Below are positions 10,060 to 19,224 of a DNA stretch of 23,016 nt, one piece after another. Both the position numbers and the translations under genes were made by a program. The notes beneath the pieces are model-generated. The model saw nothing but the letters and a program-made list of their open reading frames with translations, was not told the DNA's origin and made no database searches. The stretch's first letter is position 1; every line of letters begins with the position of its first letter. This DNA comes from Calcarisporiella thermophila CBS 279.70 (lineage: Eukaryota; Calcarisporiellomycota). The DNA is taken from the NCBI RefSeq assembly GCF_041956535.1, contig NW_027192213.1, positions 543,735 to 566,750 on the forward strand, read 5' to 3'.

Positions 10060-10422
10060 TGTTGAGTCGAATATTGGTCTAATAAGGTTCTATCCAGCAA
10101 TCCCTTAGCTATCCCTAAGCTCTCGATTGCTCTTTCCCAAACACTTCAGAAGACTAGTAAACGACACAAGATGGTGGTAGTGTAATCGGATTTATCCAAA
10201 CTAAACAGCACACTTTTATTGTAAACTAATGATATACTCTTTTTATACTAAAGATAATGTAGCACAGATATAAATAGAAACAAGATTATCATGAAGATAT
10301 AAATGAGATAATCAAGTAATCTAGAGATAAAAGATAGTTGTGATACTCAATATACCACTAAAACTACCTAAAGATAAGCATATAAAGATAAGTATCTAAT
10401 CTAAAGATAATTGTCTAAATCT
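10060..10422 (-). repeat. LTR of family LTR1, copy A (truncated or interrupted)
   Basis: Aligns with 12767-13000 and with the complement of 22380-22571: TGTTGAGTCGAATATTGGTC, GCTATCCCTAAGCTC, CACTTCAGAAGACTA, AACGACACAAGATGGTGG, CTTTTATTGTAAA and the inverted TATA box CTTTTTATAC. On the minus strand it has TATA box and AATAA-type signals, so transcription would run leftward. Its far end is lost where LINE-related elements begin at 10423. The preceding gap may hold internal sequence. Confidence 0.75.
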
Positions 10423-11845
10423 TTTTTTTTTTCAACTAAGAAAACTTTTTATTGAAAAGTCTCCTGTTCAGTTAAAACTGTAGGGTAACTTCTACGTCAA
10501 AATCACCTGGGTACTGCCCCCAGCCTACCTTGAAGTGGTTTACAAATAAGAAGAAGGTAGATAAATTGTTAGAGTCGGTTGATTTGAATGCTTGAGTATA
10601 TAAGATAATGAAATGTAGCTAGATAATTTTTTTCTTTACTCTCGCATACAGTTTGATATGCAGAGAGCAAAGGTGCTGAAAGAGAATGACATTTACTGTC
10701 TCTGTAATATATATCTAAGCTCATGTTCCATTGGGACTACTGGCCGCTTTTGCCTTAGGGAGGCTCTTGGTCTTTAAGGGGCTCTTGTTCTTTGATGGGC
10801 TTTTTGGCCTAGAGATAGTTTTCCGTGTTGGATGGTCGATCCGCGTAGGACTGAAGTCGAACTTCATATTCTTTTGGGATGCAAGGAATTCTTGCAGGTT
10901 CACCGTTTTGATTTCGGGACTCCTCTTGGCTGGCACAGTGGATAGTTCAAAACCGGTTATTTCGCTGAATACTTTGGATCCTAGGGGGATGGTATTAGGT
11001 GTGTTTGTCTGATGAGTACTGGATGTTTTGCTGGTATCTTCCTGTTTCTTCTCTGACTTCTCCGTCTCGCTGTCTGTATTCATTCTGTCTGGCGTGGCTT
11101 CGCGATTGAGCGGGGTAGGAGTTTGGACGGGTTTATATTCTTGATGCTGCTTGTTCTTCTTTGGACTTTCTACGCGTATGTGGCCAGGAGTCTTACAGTA
11201 ATTGCACACTGGAGCAGATCCTCTCTAAGAAAGGATTATTTGGTCCTCATCGATGGCCAATTGGCGAGGTAGGATATTTCCCAAAGGTTCCGGGGTCTCC
11301 GGGTTCGGTTCGAGTATGGCATAGCAGTGGTCTTGCAACCACCCTGTGTTGCCGTAATATTGAAAGTCGATCTGGATGACTCTGGCAAACTTGGACAAGG
11401 CTGCTTCCAATTTCACTCTGAGAGTTTCCTCTTCCTGACCGAGGAGGTCATTAATTCTGACGTTTAGTACTCTCTGGGAGTTGGAGATTGTCTTAAAACA
11501 CGGAACCTTCCGATCATTCGCGTAAAAACCTTCTTTGATTAGTTCATGAATGTCCACTTCATTCCGGAATGCGAGAATGATGGTCTTGGACTGTCCCAGG
11601 ATCTTGATAGCTGCTACTCGTTTTTGATACTTCTCATACAGTAGCTTTACTGCCTCTTGGGATTAGAACTCAAAGCGCGAGAACTTGAATGTAACCTAGT
11701 TTTTGAAAGAGGATCTCGGCGGGCTTGTGTTAAAATTCTCCAGGGTAGGTTTCTCGCCTGGGCCTTTGGTTTTCTGGGTGCATACTACGCGTAAGGCATC
11801 CGCGTAGGATGGATGGATATCAGGGGGAACGCTGGTCATCCGGTC
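10423..11845 (-). mobile_element. LINE-related element carrying ORF1 only, bounded by 15-base target duplications
   Basis: The unit is 1423 bases. Reading the minus strand: six bases (GACCGG), then an ORF1 frame from ATG 11839 to a stop at 10721, then about 285 bases of 3' UTR, ending in the shared LINE tail (CCTAC 10524-10528 paired with GTAGG 10480-10484; TTTTCAATAAAAAG) and a poly(A) run (10423-10432 as T). No reverse transcriptase or endonuclease sequence fits in the space between ORF1 and the tail. It is therefore either an internally deleted LINE or a half-LINE design like mammalian HAL1. It inserted into or beside LTR1 copy A and against the A-tail of an older LINE copy at 11861. Confidence 0.8.
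10721..11839 (-). pseudogene. LINE ORF1 (gag-like, zinc-knuckle) with three in-frame stops
   Basis: One continuous frame of 373 codons from ATG 11839 to TAG/TGA-type end at 10721 is broken by stops at codon 48 (TAG, 11698-11696), codon 59 (TAA, 11665-11663) and codon 205 (TAG, 11227-11225); no frameshift is needed. The middle (RVLNVRINDLLGQEEETL, IQIDFQYYGNTGWLQDHCYA) resembles the RNA-binding part of fungal LINE ORF1 proteins. A zinc knuckle follows with C212, C215 and H220, but its fourth ligand is Ser225 instead of Cys. The C-terminal 140 residues are Lys/Pro/Ser-rich. The protein would act as nucleic-acid chaperone in the retrotransposon RNP; this copy is dead. Confidence 0.78.
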
Positions 11846-11860
11846 TAATTGTCTAAATCT

Positions 11861-12371
11861 ATTTTTTTTTAACAAAGGACCTTTATTGAAAAGTGTCCTA
11901 TCCTGTTAAAAAGGTAGGGTAGTTTCTACGTCAAAATTACCCAGGTATTGCTCCTGGCCTACCTTGCAGAATTTGGAGGATAGAAGGAAAAAGAAAGAAA
12001 GGAAGAAAATGATAAAGTGTAAGAGGAAGAGAGAATAGGTGATGAGGAAAGAGCTAGGAAAGTATGGAAACAGCAATTAGCTTAAAAAAGAAGTGGATAG
12101 GAATAACTGTAAGAGGGGGGATAAAAGTTGTGTGCAATGGTATTAAGATAGGCTGCTTATGTACATGAATTAACGAAAAGAAGTGAAGGATTGAAAAAGT
12201 AAAGGAAGAGGAAAGGAGAAAGAAAAAAAAGAAAAAAAAAGAAAGAGTATGGAAAAGAAGGATAGAGGAGATGGTATTAATATTCAGCAGTGAGGGGTTG
12301 GGTGCAGTTCTCAAGCCGGAGTTGGGGCTGGGATTTGATCTTCAGAGGTGTCCTGGATGAAAATCACAGTC
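11861..12371 (-). mobile_element. 5'-truncated LINE copy: tail plus purine-rich 3' UTR
   Basis: A T-run (11862-11871) and the full shared tail (GGTAGG 11913-11918, TTTCTACGTCAAAATTACC, CCTACC 11958-11963) are followed by a strongly AG-rich stretch (11965-12290). Reading the minus strand, this is CT-rich 3' UTR then an A-tail. The 5' end lies near the S2 SINE insertion at 12372. No coding frame was recognised; the 86-codon open frame at 12054-12314 is a by-product of the poly-pyrimidine composition. Confidence 0.65.
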
Positions 12372-12708
12372 GTGTTCTTGTTTGCTTTTTTTTTTGAGAT
12401 TGAGGGACCTTTTATTGAAAAGTCTCCTATACAAGTTAAATGAAAGGATTTGCACGCTATTTCTAACGCTCAACCATTGCTTACATGTATTTCTTCTGAC
12501 AAATCACTATATTAAACGTATTTCTTTGTTTTTCTGAGGACGATCAATAGCAAATTATTAAGAACGAAGTAGCTTATAGCTCGATTCCTAGAGTATGTTC
12601 CGGATCCATCTCTAGTACAGGTGCCGTCGCCGGAAATCGAACCCAGCACACATTGGTTAAGCCCCAGGGCTCTTAAACACTGTGCCATCCAGATGTGTTC
12701 TTGGTTGC
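12372..12708 (-). mobile_element. tRNA-derived SINE, family S2, copy b, with target duplication
   Basis: The SINE is 12386-12694. Direct repeats flank it: GTGTTCTTGTTTGC (12372-12385) and GTGTTCTTGGTTGC (12695-12708), one mismatch in 14. On the minus strand the head is GGATGGCACAGTGTTTAAGA (A-box, about 12690-12671) and GGTTCGATTTCC (B-box, 12643-12632). The shared block GAGCTATAAGCTACTTCGTT follows. The body then differs completely from copy a, but the end returns to AGGAGACTTTTCAATAAAAG plus an A-tail (T-run 12386-12395). It uses only the last 40 or so bases of the LINE tail and lacks the paired stem seen in copy a. Confidence 0.85.
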
Positions 12709-12766
12709 TCTCCGATATATCCAAGCCTCTATCGGAAATCCTTATGCTTACTTTCCTCGAAGTAAT

Positions 12767-13206
12767 TGTTGCGTCGAATATATGTCTAATAAGGTCTATC
12801 CCGACAATCCTCTAGCTATCCCTAAGCTCTTGATTGTCCTTCCTTAAACACTTCAGAAGACTAATAAACGACACAAGATGGTGGTTTGAAACGTAATCCG
12901 GTTTTATCTTAATACAAAATAGCACGTCTTTTATTGTAAATGAAATATCGGTCTTTTTATACTGTTGTTAACGTATCACATAGGGAAAAATATAAATAAT
13001 AAGAGTAATAAAATGGCATCATCTCAATATAATAAAGTTATCATAAAATAAGGTTGGCGTAATAAACAACCGTATAATATTAAATATTCTCACAAAAGGC
13101 TCAGTTAGGGAAATAAAGATAATAAAGTGATCAAGTCACAAAAGCTAAGCCTCCATTCTCTACTACTGCGCCATTGATCCATTTAGTTCCAAATTTCCTC
13201 ACAACA
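12767..13206 (-). repeat. Solo LTR, family LTR1, copy B
   Basis: Begins TGTTGCGTCG and ends CCTCACAACA on the plus strand, i.e. TGTTGTGAGG...CAACA in transcription sense. It is 440 bases and flanked by TAAT on both sides (12763-12766, 13207-13210). A TATA-like TATAAAAAG and a downstream AATAAA-type signal are on the minus strand. No internal coding region adjoins it, so it is a solo LTR left by recombination. The U3 part differs strongly from copy C at 22157, while the promoter-to-end part is conserved. Confidence 0.85.
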
Positions 13207-13210
13207 TAAT

Positions 13211-13458
13211 TGTCATAAACTAGAGCGATATAACTAGGGGATACTCGGGGAACATAGGTAAAACTATAGGTTTATTCAAGAACAAGGTGTGTATGTTCGA
13301 AGTTCTCATTAGAGTGTTCCTTTTATACTATATGATATAGTAACTATATAACCTGTTAACTAGTAAAGCTAATGAATACTGGTTTATAACTAGTTCCTAA
13401 TTATTGTCGGAGCTTGAATATCGTTGGGATAGATTGATATGTGACTCAAGTTATGACA
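13211..13458 (-). repeat. Solo LTR, family LTR2, copy B, just upstream of tRNA-Lys
   Basis: 248 bases, TGTCATAAAC at the left and GTTATGACA at the right (plus strand). It is the near-identical inverse of 22577-22824. TAAT flanks both sides (13207-13210, 13459-13462). In sense orientation it contains TATAAAAGGAACACTC and a later AATAAA. The tRNA-Lys begins 11 bases beyond its end (7 beyond the target duplication). Confidence 0.88.
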
Positions 13459-13469
13459 TAATCAGGTTG

Positions 13470-13542
13470 GCCCGGTTAGCTCAATCGGTAGAGCGTGGGA
13501 CTTTTAATCCCAAGGCTGTGGGTTCGACCCCCACATCGGGCG
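13470..13542 (+). tRNA. tRNA-Lys (UUU)
   Basis: 73 bases with a full cloverleaf: acceptor GCCCGGT with ATCGGGC (one G-U pair), D-arm AGCTCAATCGGTAGAGC, anticodon loop CTTTTAA closed by TGGGA/TCCCA, T-arm GTGGG-TTCGACC-CCCAC, discriminator G. No intron. TTTT follows at 13543-13546 as the RNA polymerase III stop. It brings lysine to AAA/AAG codons. An LTR sits just upstream. Confidence 0.96.
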
Positions 13543-14392
13543 TTTTACAAAATTCGAGAGATAAAATCTCAAGGATAAACTCGTATAATATTTTTATGTA
13601 ACTTTTAATAATTTAATCCATAGCTAACAGTAATCGCTCATTATTATATCAAAAACTTTGAGAGCTAATATCTCTGCGAATATCCATCCTAGAGCTCTAA
13701 TATTTAGTGTAATCAATTCACAGTCGCATGTAGAATTCGAGAATTATTACTCCGGTTATCGAATTTTTTAAGATATATTAATAGTTGCAGATATTTCTGG
13801 AATGTTGATCCTGCAATATCCAAATCCATTTTGTCTGCTCAGGCTTAGAATCGCTCATTTTACTGTTTAATCACTAAAGTTAATTGCAAAACTGATTAGT
13901 ATAAATGATATATCTTTGAATTTTCTTCCAAATATAGTGCTAATTTTCAAGTTGTTACTTGTTGAAAGTTTTTCGAAGCTTTGTAGTATATATAATATCT
14001 CAATTCAAATTTAAGAAATATATCTATTTTTAGTATTTCCACCCAAGGATATATATCTCTCATTCAACCGTCATCTTGCATTAAAACTTGGAAAAAACAA
14101 ATTACACTTATTCTCTTAAAGTCGTGTGTTAAATATATTAACGCAAACAAGTCGAAATTGCTTTGCGAAGAGATATTATTGAATCTTGTTGTGCTATATT
14201 TGCGCCAATTTATTACCTCTTTGTTTTATTATTAATTAGAGTTAAATATTTAGGGCTAAACTTATTTGAGAGCATATTCATGCATTCCATTCGAAGCGAC
14301 AATCAGATTCATGATTTTGCCACAGTTGTCCTCGTGGCGTAAAAATGGGAGAAAGGTGCCTTTCGCATCCTCAACTATATTAATTTCCATTG
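13543..14392. other. Upstream region of the Fab1-type kinase gene
   Basis: About 850 AT-rich bases with no recognised gene or repeat. I looked here for exons encoding a FYVE zinc finger (the expected N-terminus of Fab1) and saw none. A promoter for the kinase gene is expected in the last few hundred bases. Confidence 0.5.
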
Positions 14393-17300
14393 ATGACCAC
14401 GTTTCCACCTAACAAAGACAAAATAATACGATCACTAGAGCAAAAACCCCTACCGGATCTGCCTGTTTATCCTGATGCATTCGCTTCCCATTCCCTCCTT
14501 CATCCTTTTGAATTTTCGCAAGATGTACAATTTGATTTGCGTGCAATTTCTCATTTATATTCTCTATTAGAACAACTTCTGCTCTCAGTTAGTTTGGACC
14601 CAGTGGTGTGGAAAAGATCTATCTTAAATCTTTTATTAGATGTCATAGAACAAGTACCTCATGCGATCAGTGTTATCGTAAATAGGGAGAGAGGATTATA
14701 CCATAAACTTGACCAAACTAAAACGGATCTGGAGGAAGTATGCAGAGAGACAAGTTCAACAAAGCAAGCATATGAAGAAAAAATTCCAAGCTTGTATTCA
14801 GGTATTTCTAAGGATATATGGTGTTATTAAGTGAAGATTTTTATCGGTCATATTCACTTATTATGAAATTGTCTAGCAAAACGCGTATCATATCGGGTGT
14901 ATATAATGCGCAAAGTGGCAGAGAAAGCAGAAGCTAGGTTTGTACATGGAGAATTCTTTGGAGAAAGTTTGTTTACTCCAACAGAAGGAGGTAAATATGC
15001 TTGAGCATTGCAGAAAGAATAGACATAAATGTATATACTTATTTATAATGATAAAACTGGATTGACTTTTAGACTATGATGGGCCAGATTTAACATTAGT
15101 TGGTGGTACAATCCAATTACATGGTCCTCTCGAACAACTCACCAAAGTGGAGCGTGTGATGGAGGTGATGCTGCATTTTGCTACTAGTCTCAAACTTGAA
15201 ATGTATCTGCTTCGAGATCACCATGCAAATGTGACGAGGGGAGATCCAGAAGAGGCTAGGAAGTTTGAAAAATCTATACAAAATCATCAACGACAATCTG
15301 AGATGTCGCTGTTTGGAATTTTGGTACGAAATGGAGTGCGGGCTATGTTAGGGGCATTAAAAACTAGTGTTAAGCGAAGGAGTTTGTGGTTTAACTCCCC
15401 TGATAAACCAGATTTTAGTCCCTCGAGTTCTCGAATTTCTTCAATTCATTCAACTGGGAAAGCGGGAGAAACATTAACTGAGATTCGCAATATTGCCAAT
15501 ACAGAGGTTGAAATTGAATTTCCAGATACACCGCTCAAGCGTGCCACTAGTCTAATTGAGCAAATGCAGTGCACCATAATCTCCTCCTCCCCGGACGTAT
15601 ATTTTCCTCCTCCTCAGCTATTATTACGTCTCCACAACAAAGAGCGCGAAATCAACAAAACCAGTTTTTGCTTACCCATCTCAGTCGACATTGTTGTCGG
15701 TCTTAAGCATCTCCTTTGGGAAAATAATTTGCTGGACAGAGTCATTAGACATCAATCTATAACTTATTCTTTCTCATGCCGTATAGCTCTTGAACACCCG
15801 TGCGATGGCCCACGACTTGAAACGCTCAAATATTATCAACACGGATCGGATCGGACGCTTCAAGAGATGATCACTTTTTGGTGTGAGGCAGCATCGACAG
15901 AATGCCCAGCTTGCCACCGGTCTATGTCCCAGCACATCCGTAGCTACACCCATGGATCCGCTCGGGTAAATATGAGCCTTCAAGCATTTGAAGGTAGTGA
16001 GCCAAGCGTTTTTTGCCCAAATTTTCAGTTCACCCCCAATATGTACGATCGAGGCGATATTGCACTCTGGACTGAATGCAAAATGTGCACTTTAGCCACT
16101 CCTATCACACTACTTTCCGAGCACGCCCAGAGATATTCATTTGGCAAGTACCTAGAACTACTTTTATACAGTCCAATTAATCCTATTGGAAGCTGCTCGC
16201 ACCAGTACGGATGGATCCGTAAATTCCGTAGGCGAGATATAATTGTGACATTATCTGTCGAAGCTGTAGACTTGTTCGAAATGCGTGTGCCCCGCTTGCA
16301 GCTTCAAAAATGTCCCATAATTGAACAGCATAATGAAGAGCGAGAAGAAGCAGAGCGCGTGCGAATAGAGGTGACAAGCTTTTTCGCAGATGTGAGACGA
16401 AAGTTAAATGTGTTGAAATGTCACATTGCGCAGCACAAAGGACATAGTATAACACCGGAAATGATTGCGCAGCTGATTGAGATAGCGGGAATAATCGATA
16501 AAGATGAACCCAGCTTATATGCTAAACTAAAGGACGGGGGTGGTATCAACGATGTGCGGAATTTATTCGTGAAGAAAATACAGAGCATCAAGAAGAGAGT
16601 GGAGGATTGGTTATTACAATGCGCTCAAGATATCGAAGAAGTTTCAAATTTTGAGTGGATATTACCAGAATATTATAGGTAATGTGCTTGCAATATTCAT
16701 TAGAATAAAACTAATCATGCGCATATTTCTATTCAGTATGGAAAAAATACACCTTTTTCCACACTCAAGGGTCATTGTCAGAGAGGACGAGCCTAGTTCA
16801 TTAATTGCGTTTACATTGAATTCCGCTGATTATTTACGTGAACTAGCACTACTCGCATTCGATAACAACTCTAAAGCAAAGCGACCGTCTTTATCGCTAG
16901 TCCGTAGAAGTGTATCTGATCAAACGATGGCGAATGCTTATAATCGTAAAAGATTCTTGGAAGATTCCGGCCTGAAAAAAGAAGATACAAAAAAGCAAGA
17001 AAAGCTGAATGGAGACAACATGAAAGAAGATTGTGTGGAGAATTTAAAAGTAAAGCAGAGGCTATCTTCGGCTATAGAGGACAAAGATGATATGCGTGGT
17101 AGCGATAGAATCCCTGAGTCTCAAGAAAAGAACGGTTATTATACAGCATGCAAGCTTGTTCGCTTACAAAAGAGCACTAGAGGCTTGAGCATCAATTCTT
17201 TCGCAGGCGTAATTAATGTTCAGACGATTCGCCTAAACACATCAGCATCAAGTAAACCAACATCACTTCCAGCTGGCAAAACTAGTAGTGAACTTATTGG

Positions 17301-18781
17301 AAATGATCAGAGCACAGAGCAGCAGAAAATATTGGCCTCGGATATGACTCAAAAAGAGGATTTAGCTATGCCCAAATCCCAACTAGAATACACGGGGGTT
17401 AATAATCCAGTGTCATACGATACCACCTCCAAAGATTCACGATACACTGAGGAGGATCCTTCTCACCTTAAGCTTAAATTTCGTCATGGTGATATGTATT
17501 TCTCTTGCACTGTCTACTATGCATTGCAATTTGATACACTTCGCCGGCGCTGTGGCGTCAATGGATTTGTTGACTCTTTGTCGCGCTGTATTTCTTGGCA
17601 AGCAACGGGAGGCAAAAGTCGGAGCTTATTTTTCAAAACACGTGATGATCGCTTAATTATCAAGCAAATGATTAATACCTGGAACTTGGATGAAATGTCT
17701 GGCGTTCTACGCTTTGCTCCTCAGTACTTCGCGTATATGGAGCGCACATCCGAGTATCCTACTTTGCTTGCCAAGGTGTTTGGGGTGTATACCATTAAAA
17801 TCAAAAATGTTCGTACCGGATATGTACAGAAGTTTGGAGTGCAAGTGATGGAGAATATATTTTGGGGACAGAAGATTACCAGGGTAATGGTTTTAGAGCT
17901 GATGAGATTTTCTTGTAGCTTTTCTAATCAAATGCTTTTAGAAATTCGACTTAAAAGGAATTCAAGGTCGCTATGTGGGGCCTAAAACAGCTCTCTCCCG
18001 AGATACCACACTTTGGGATGGCGATTGGGTCGAAGGTAAATTCTTTGATTACAATGGCTGTATTGTCTTTTCCTAAATATAAAGATTTTAAACATTAGGC
18101 CAATACAAAAACCTGTTATTAGTTCACTCTTATTCTGAGCGAATTATCCGTGAATCAATTCAAAATGATACACAATTCCTCGCTGATGCGAATATTATGG
18201 ACTATTCGTTGCTAGCAGGGGTAAACGATGAGCAAAAAGAATTAATCGTAGGAATTGTCGGTAAGTAGTACATTGCTATATCATATGATTCCTATAAATC
18301 TTCATTTATCACATTATATCTTAACCTGTATTTTATACATATGTATACCACTATAATTATTAGACTATGTTGGTGCATATACCTGGTACAAGAAGTTGGA
18401 ATCTAGGAGCAAAAAAACGCTTCGTGGTAATGGCAAGGATGTGACTGTGATACCTCCTGAGCAATATAAAAAAAGATTCCGTGAAGCAATGGAGCAGTAT
18501 TTTCTCGCGATTCCCGGTAGGGCTTCATTTAAAATACTTGGTTTTAATTCTTACGCTAATTCAGTTTTATTTTACTGATTGTTTTTGTAGACAAGTGGTT
18601 CAAACCTCTAGATGAGGACTCTACTCAAGAGGCTAAGATTTCTACACAGACGATGAACAAGACATCAAGCCACCAAAATATTTCAATGAAAAGCGCGTCA
18701 TCAATTTTTAACAACTCTCCTGGGTCGAATAAAAATGGTGTGTACAAGTCTCGCGAATACCATCTTCCTTCTGTACTTTAA
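14393..18781 (+). CDS. FAB1: Fab1/PIKfyve-type phosphatidylinositol-3-phosphate 5-kinase, short form (8 exons)
   Basis: Exons: 14393-14801, 14877-14990, 15073-16678, 16737-17883, 17942-18035, 18099-18260, 18364-18516, 18591-18781; 1291 residues, introns 58-103 nt. The enzyme makes PI(3,5)P2 on vacuole/endosome membranes. Residues 1-174 resemble only the part before the chaperonin-like domain; about 176-215 match that domain's end (TLVGGTIQLHGPLEQLTKVE, then SLKLEMYLLRD). The Cys-rich domain follows (C452PAC455H, SYTHGSARVNM, C510KMC513, SFGKYLELLLY). The PIP-kinase core starts near 960: GGKSRS (1001-1006), DDRLIIKQ with K1019 as nucleotide-binding Lys, DLKG (1095-1098), MDYSLL (1157-1162) and DYVGAYTW from 1178. 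DLKGS of the family is DLKGI here. Yeast Fab1 is about 2280 residues with a FYVE finger; FYVE and most of the chaperonin domain are absent. The ATG at 14393 is the first in frame. Confidence 0.87.
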
Positions 18782-19061
18782 TATAGCTAATATCTTTGAT
18801 TATGAATATATCATATATATCATACAGAGTATTTCATACATCTCGTTTATAAATACATTTGGAGAATAAAAGATGATTTTCTAAAATATAATGTACACAT
18901 TCCACTATGTCTGGTGAATTTGGACGTTAAGCACGCAAAGGATTTGGCATTATTAGAATACAAGCTCTAAGAATAAACAGGGATAGAAGTAAGAAATATA
19001 TAAAATTTGAAATAAAAAATAAAAAATAAGTCATAAAGTATAATTTTATAGTTGGGCTCAA
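18782..19061. other. 3' flank of the kinase gene
   Basis: AT-rich sequence with ATA-rich runs (18800-18830). It should hold the kinase 3' UTR and, at its right end, the terminator of the minus-strand tRNA-Asp (T-rich on that strand near 19040). No gene seen. Confidence 0.5.
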
Positions 19062-19133
19062 CTCTCCGGCCGGGAATTGAACCCGGGTCTCCCGCGTGAC
19101 AGGCGGGGATACTAACCACTATACTACCGAAGA
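19062..19133 (-). tRNA. tRNA-Asp (GUC)
   Basis: 72 bases on the minus strand: acceptor TCTTCGG with CCGGAGA (one U-G pair), D-arm GTATAGTGGTTAGTAT, anticodon stem CCCGC/GCGGG around CTGTCAC (anticodon GUC), T-arm CCGGG-TTCAATT-CCCGG, discriminator G. No intron. It decodes GAC/GAU. Confidence 0.95.
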
Positions 19134-19224
19134 ATTGTCGAACTAACATGTTACAGGAATATTGGTATTTTATAAAGACAGTTATAACTGCGCCACTAAC
19201 CTAAAAAACCTTTTCTTCCGTGGG

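Larger units (their letters stand above)
10408..11860. repeat. 15-base target-site duplication flanking the ORF1-bearing element
   Basis: TAATTGTCTAAATCT occurs exactly at 10408-10422 and 11846-11860, immediately outside the element's T-run (its A-tail) and its 5' end. This defines the insertion unit 10423-11845. Confidence 0.88.

Noticed and set aside
9171-10108. Long open frames across the first gap (and 19567-20277 across the second)
   Set aside because: They consist almost entirely of N and are not evidence of coding.
12054-12314. 86-codon Phe/Leu/Ser-rich minus-strand frame, membrane-protein-like
   Set aside because: It is a translation of the purine-rich/pyrimidine-rich LINE 3' UTR; no family resemblance.
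13404-13601. 65-codon open frame on the plus strand
   Set aside because: It covers the tRNA-Lys gene and the LTR2 edge; the tRNA explains the sequence.
16651-16736. Reading the fourth Fab1 exon from an upstream ATG at 16651 as a separate gene
   Set aside because: 16679-16736 is a GT..CAG intron of 58 bases and splicing joins the two kinase halves in frame.
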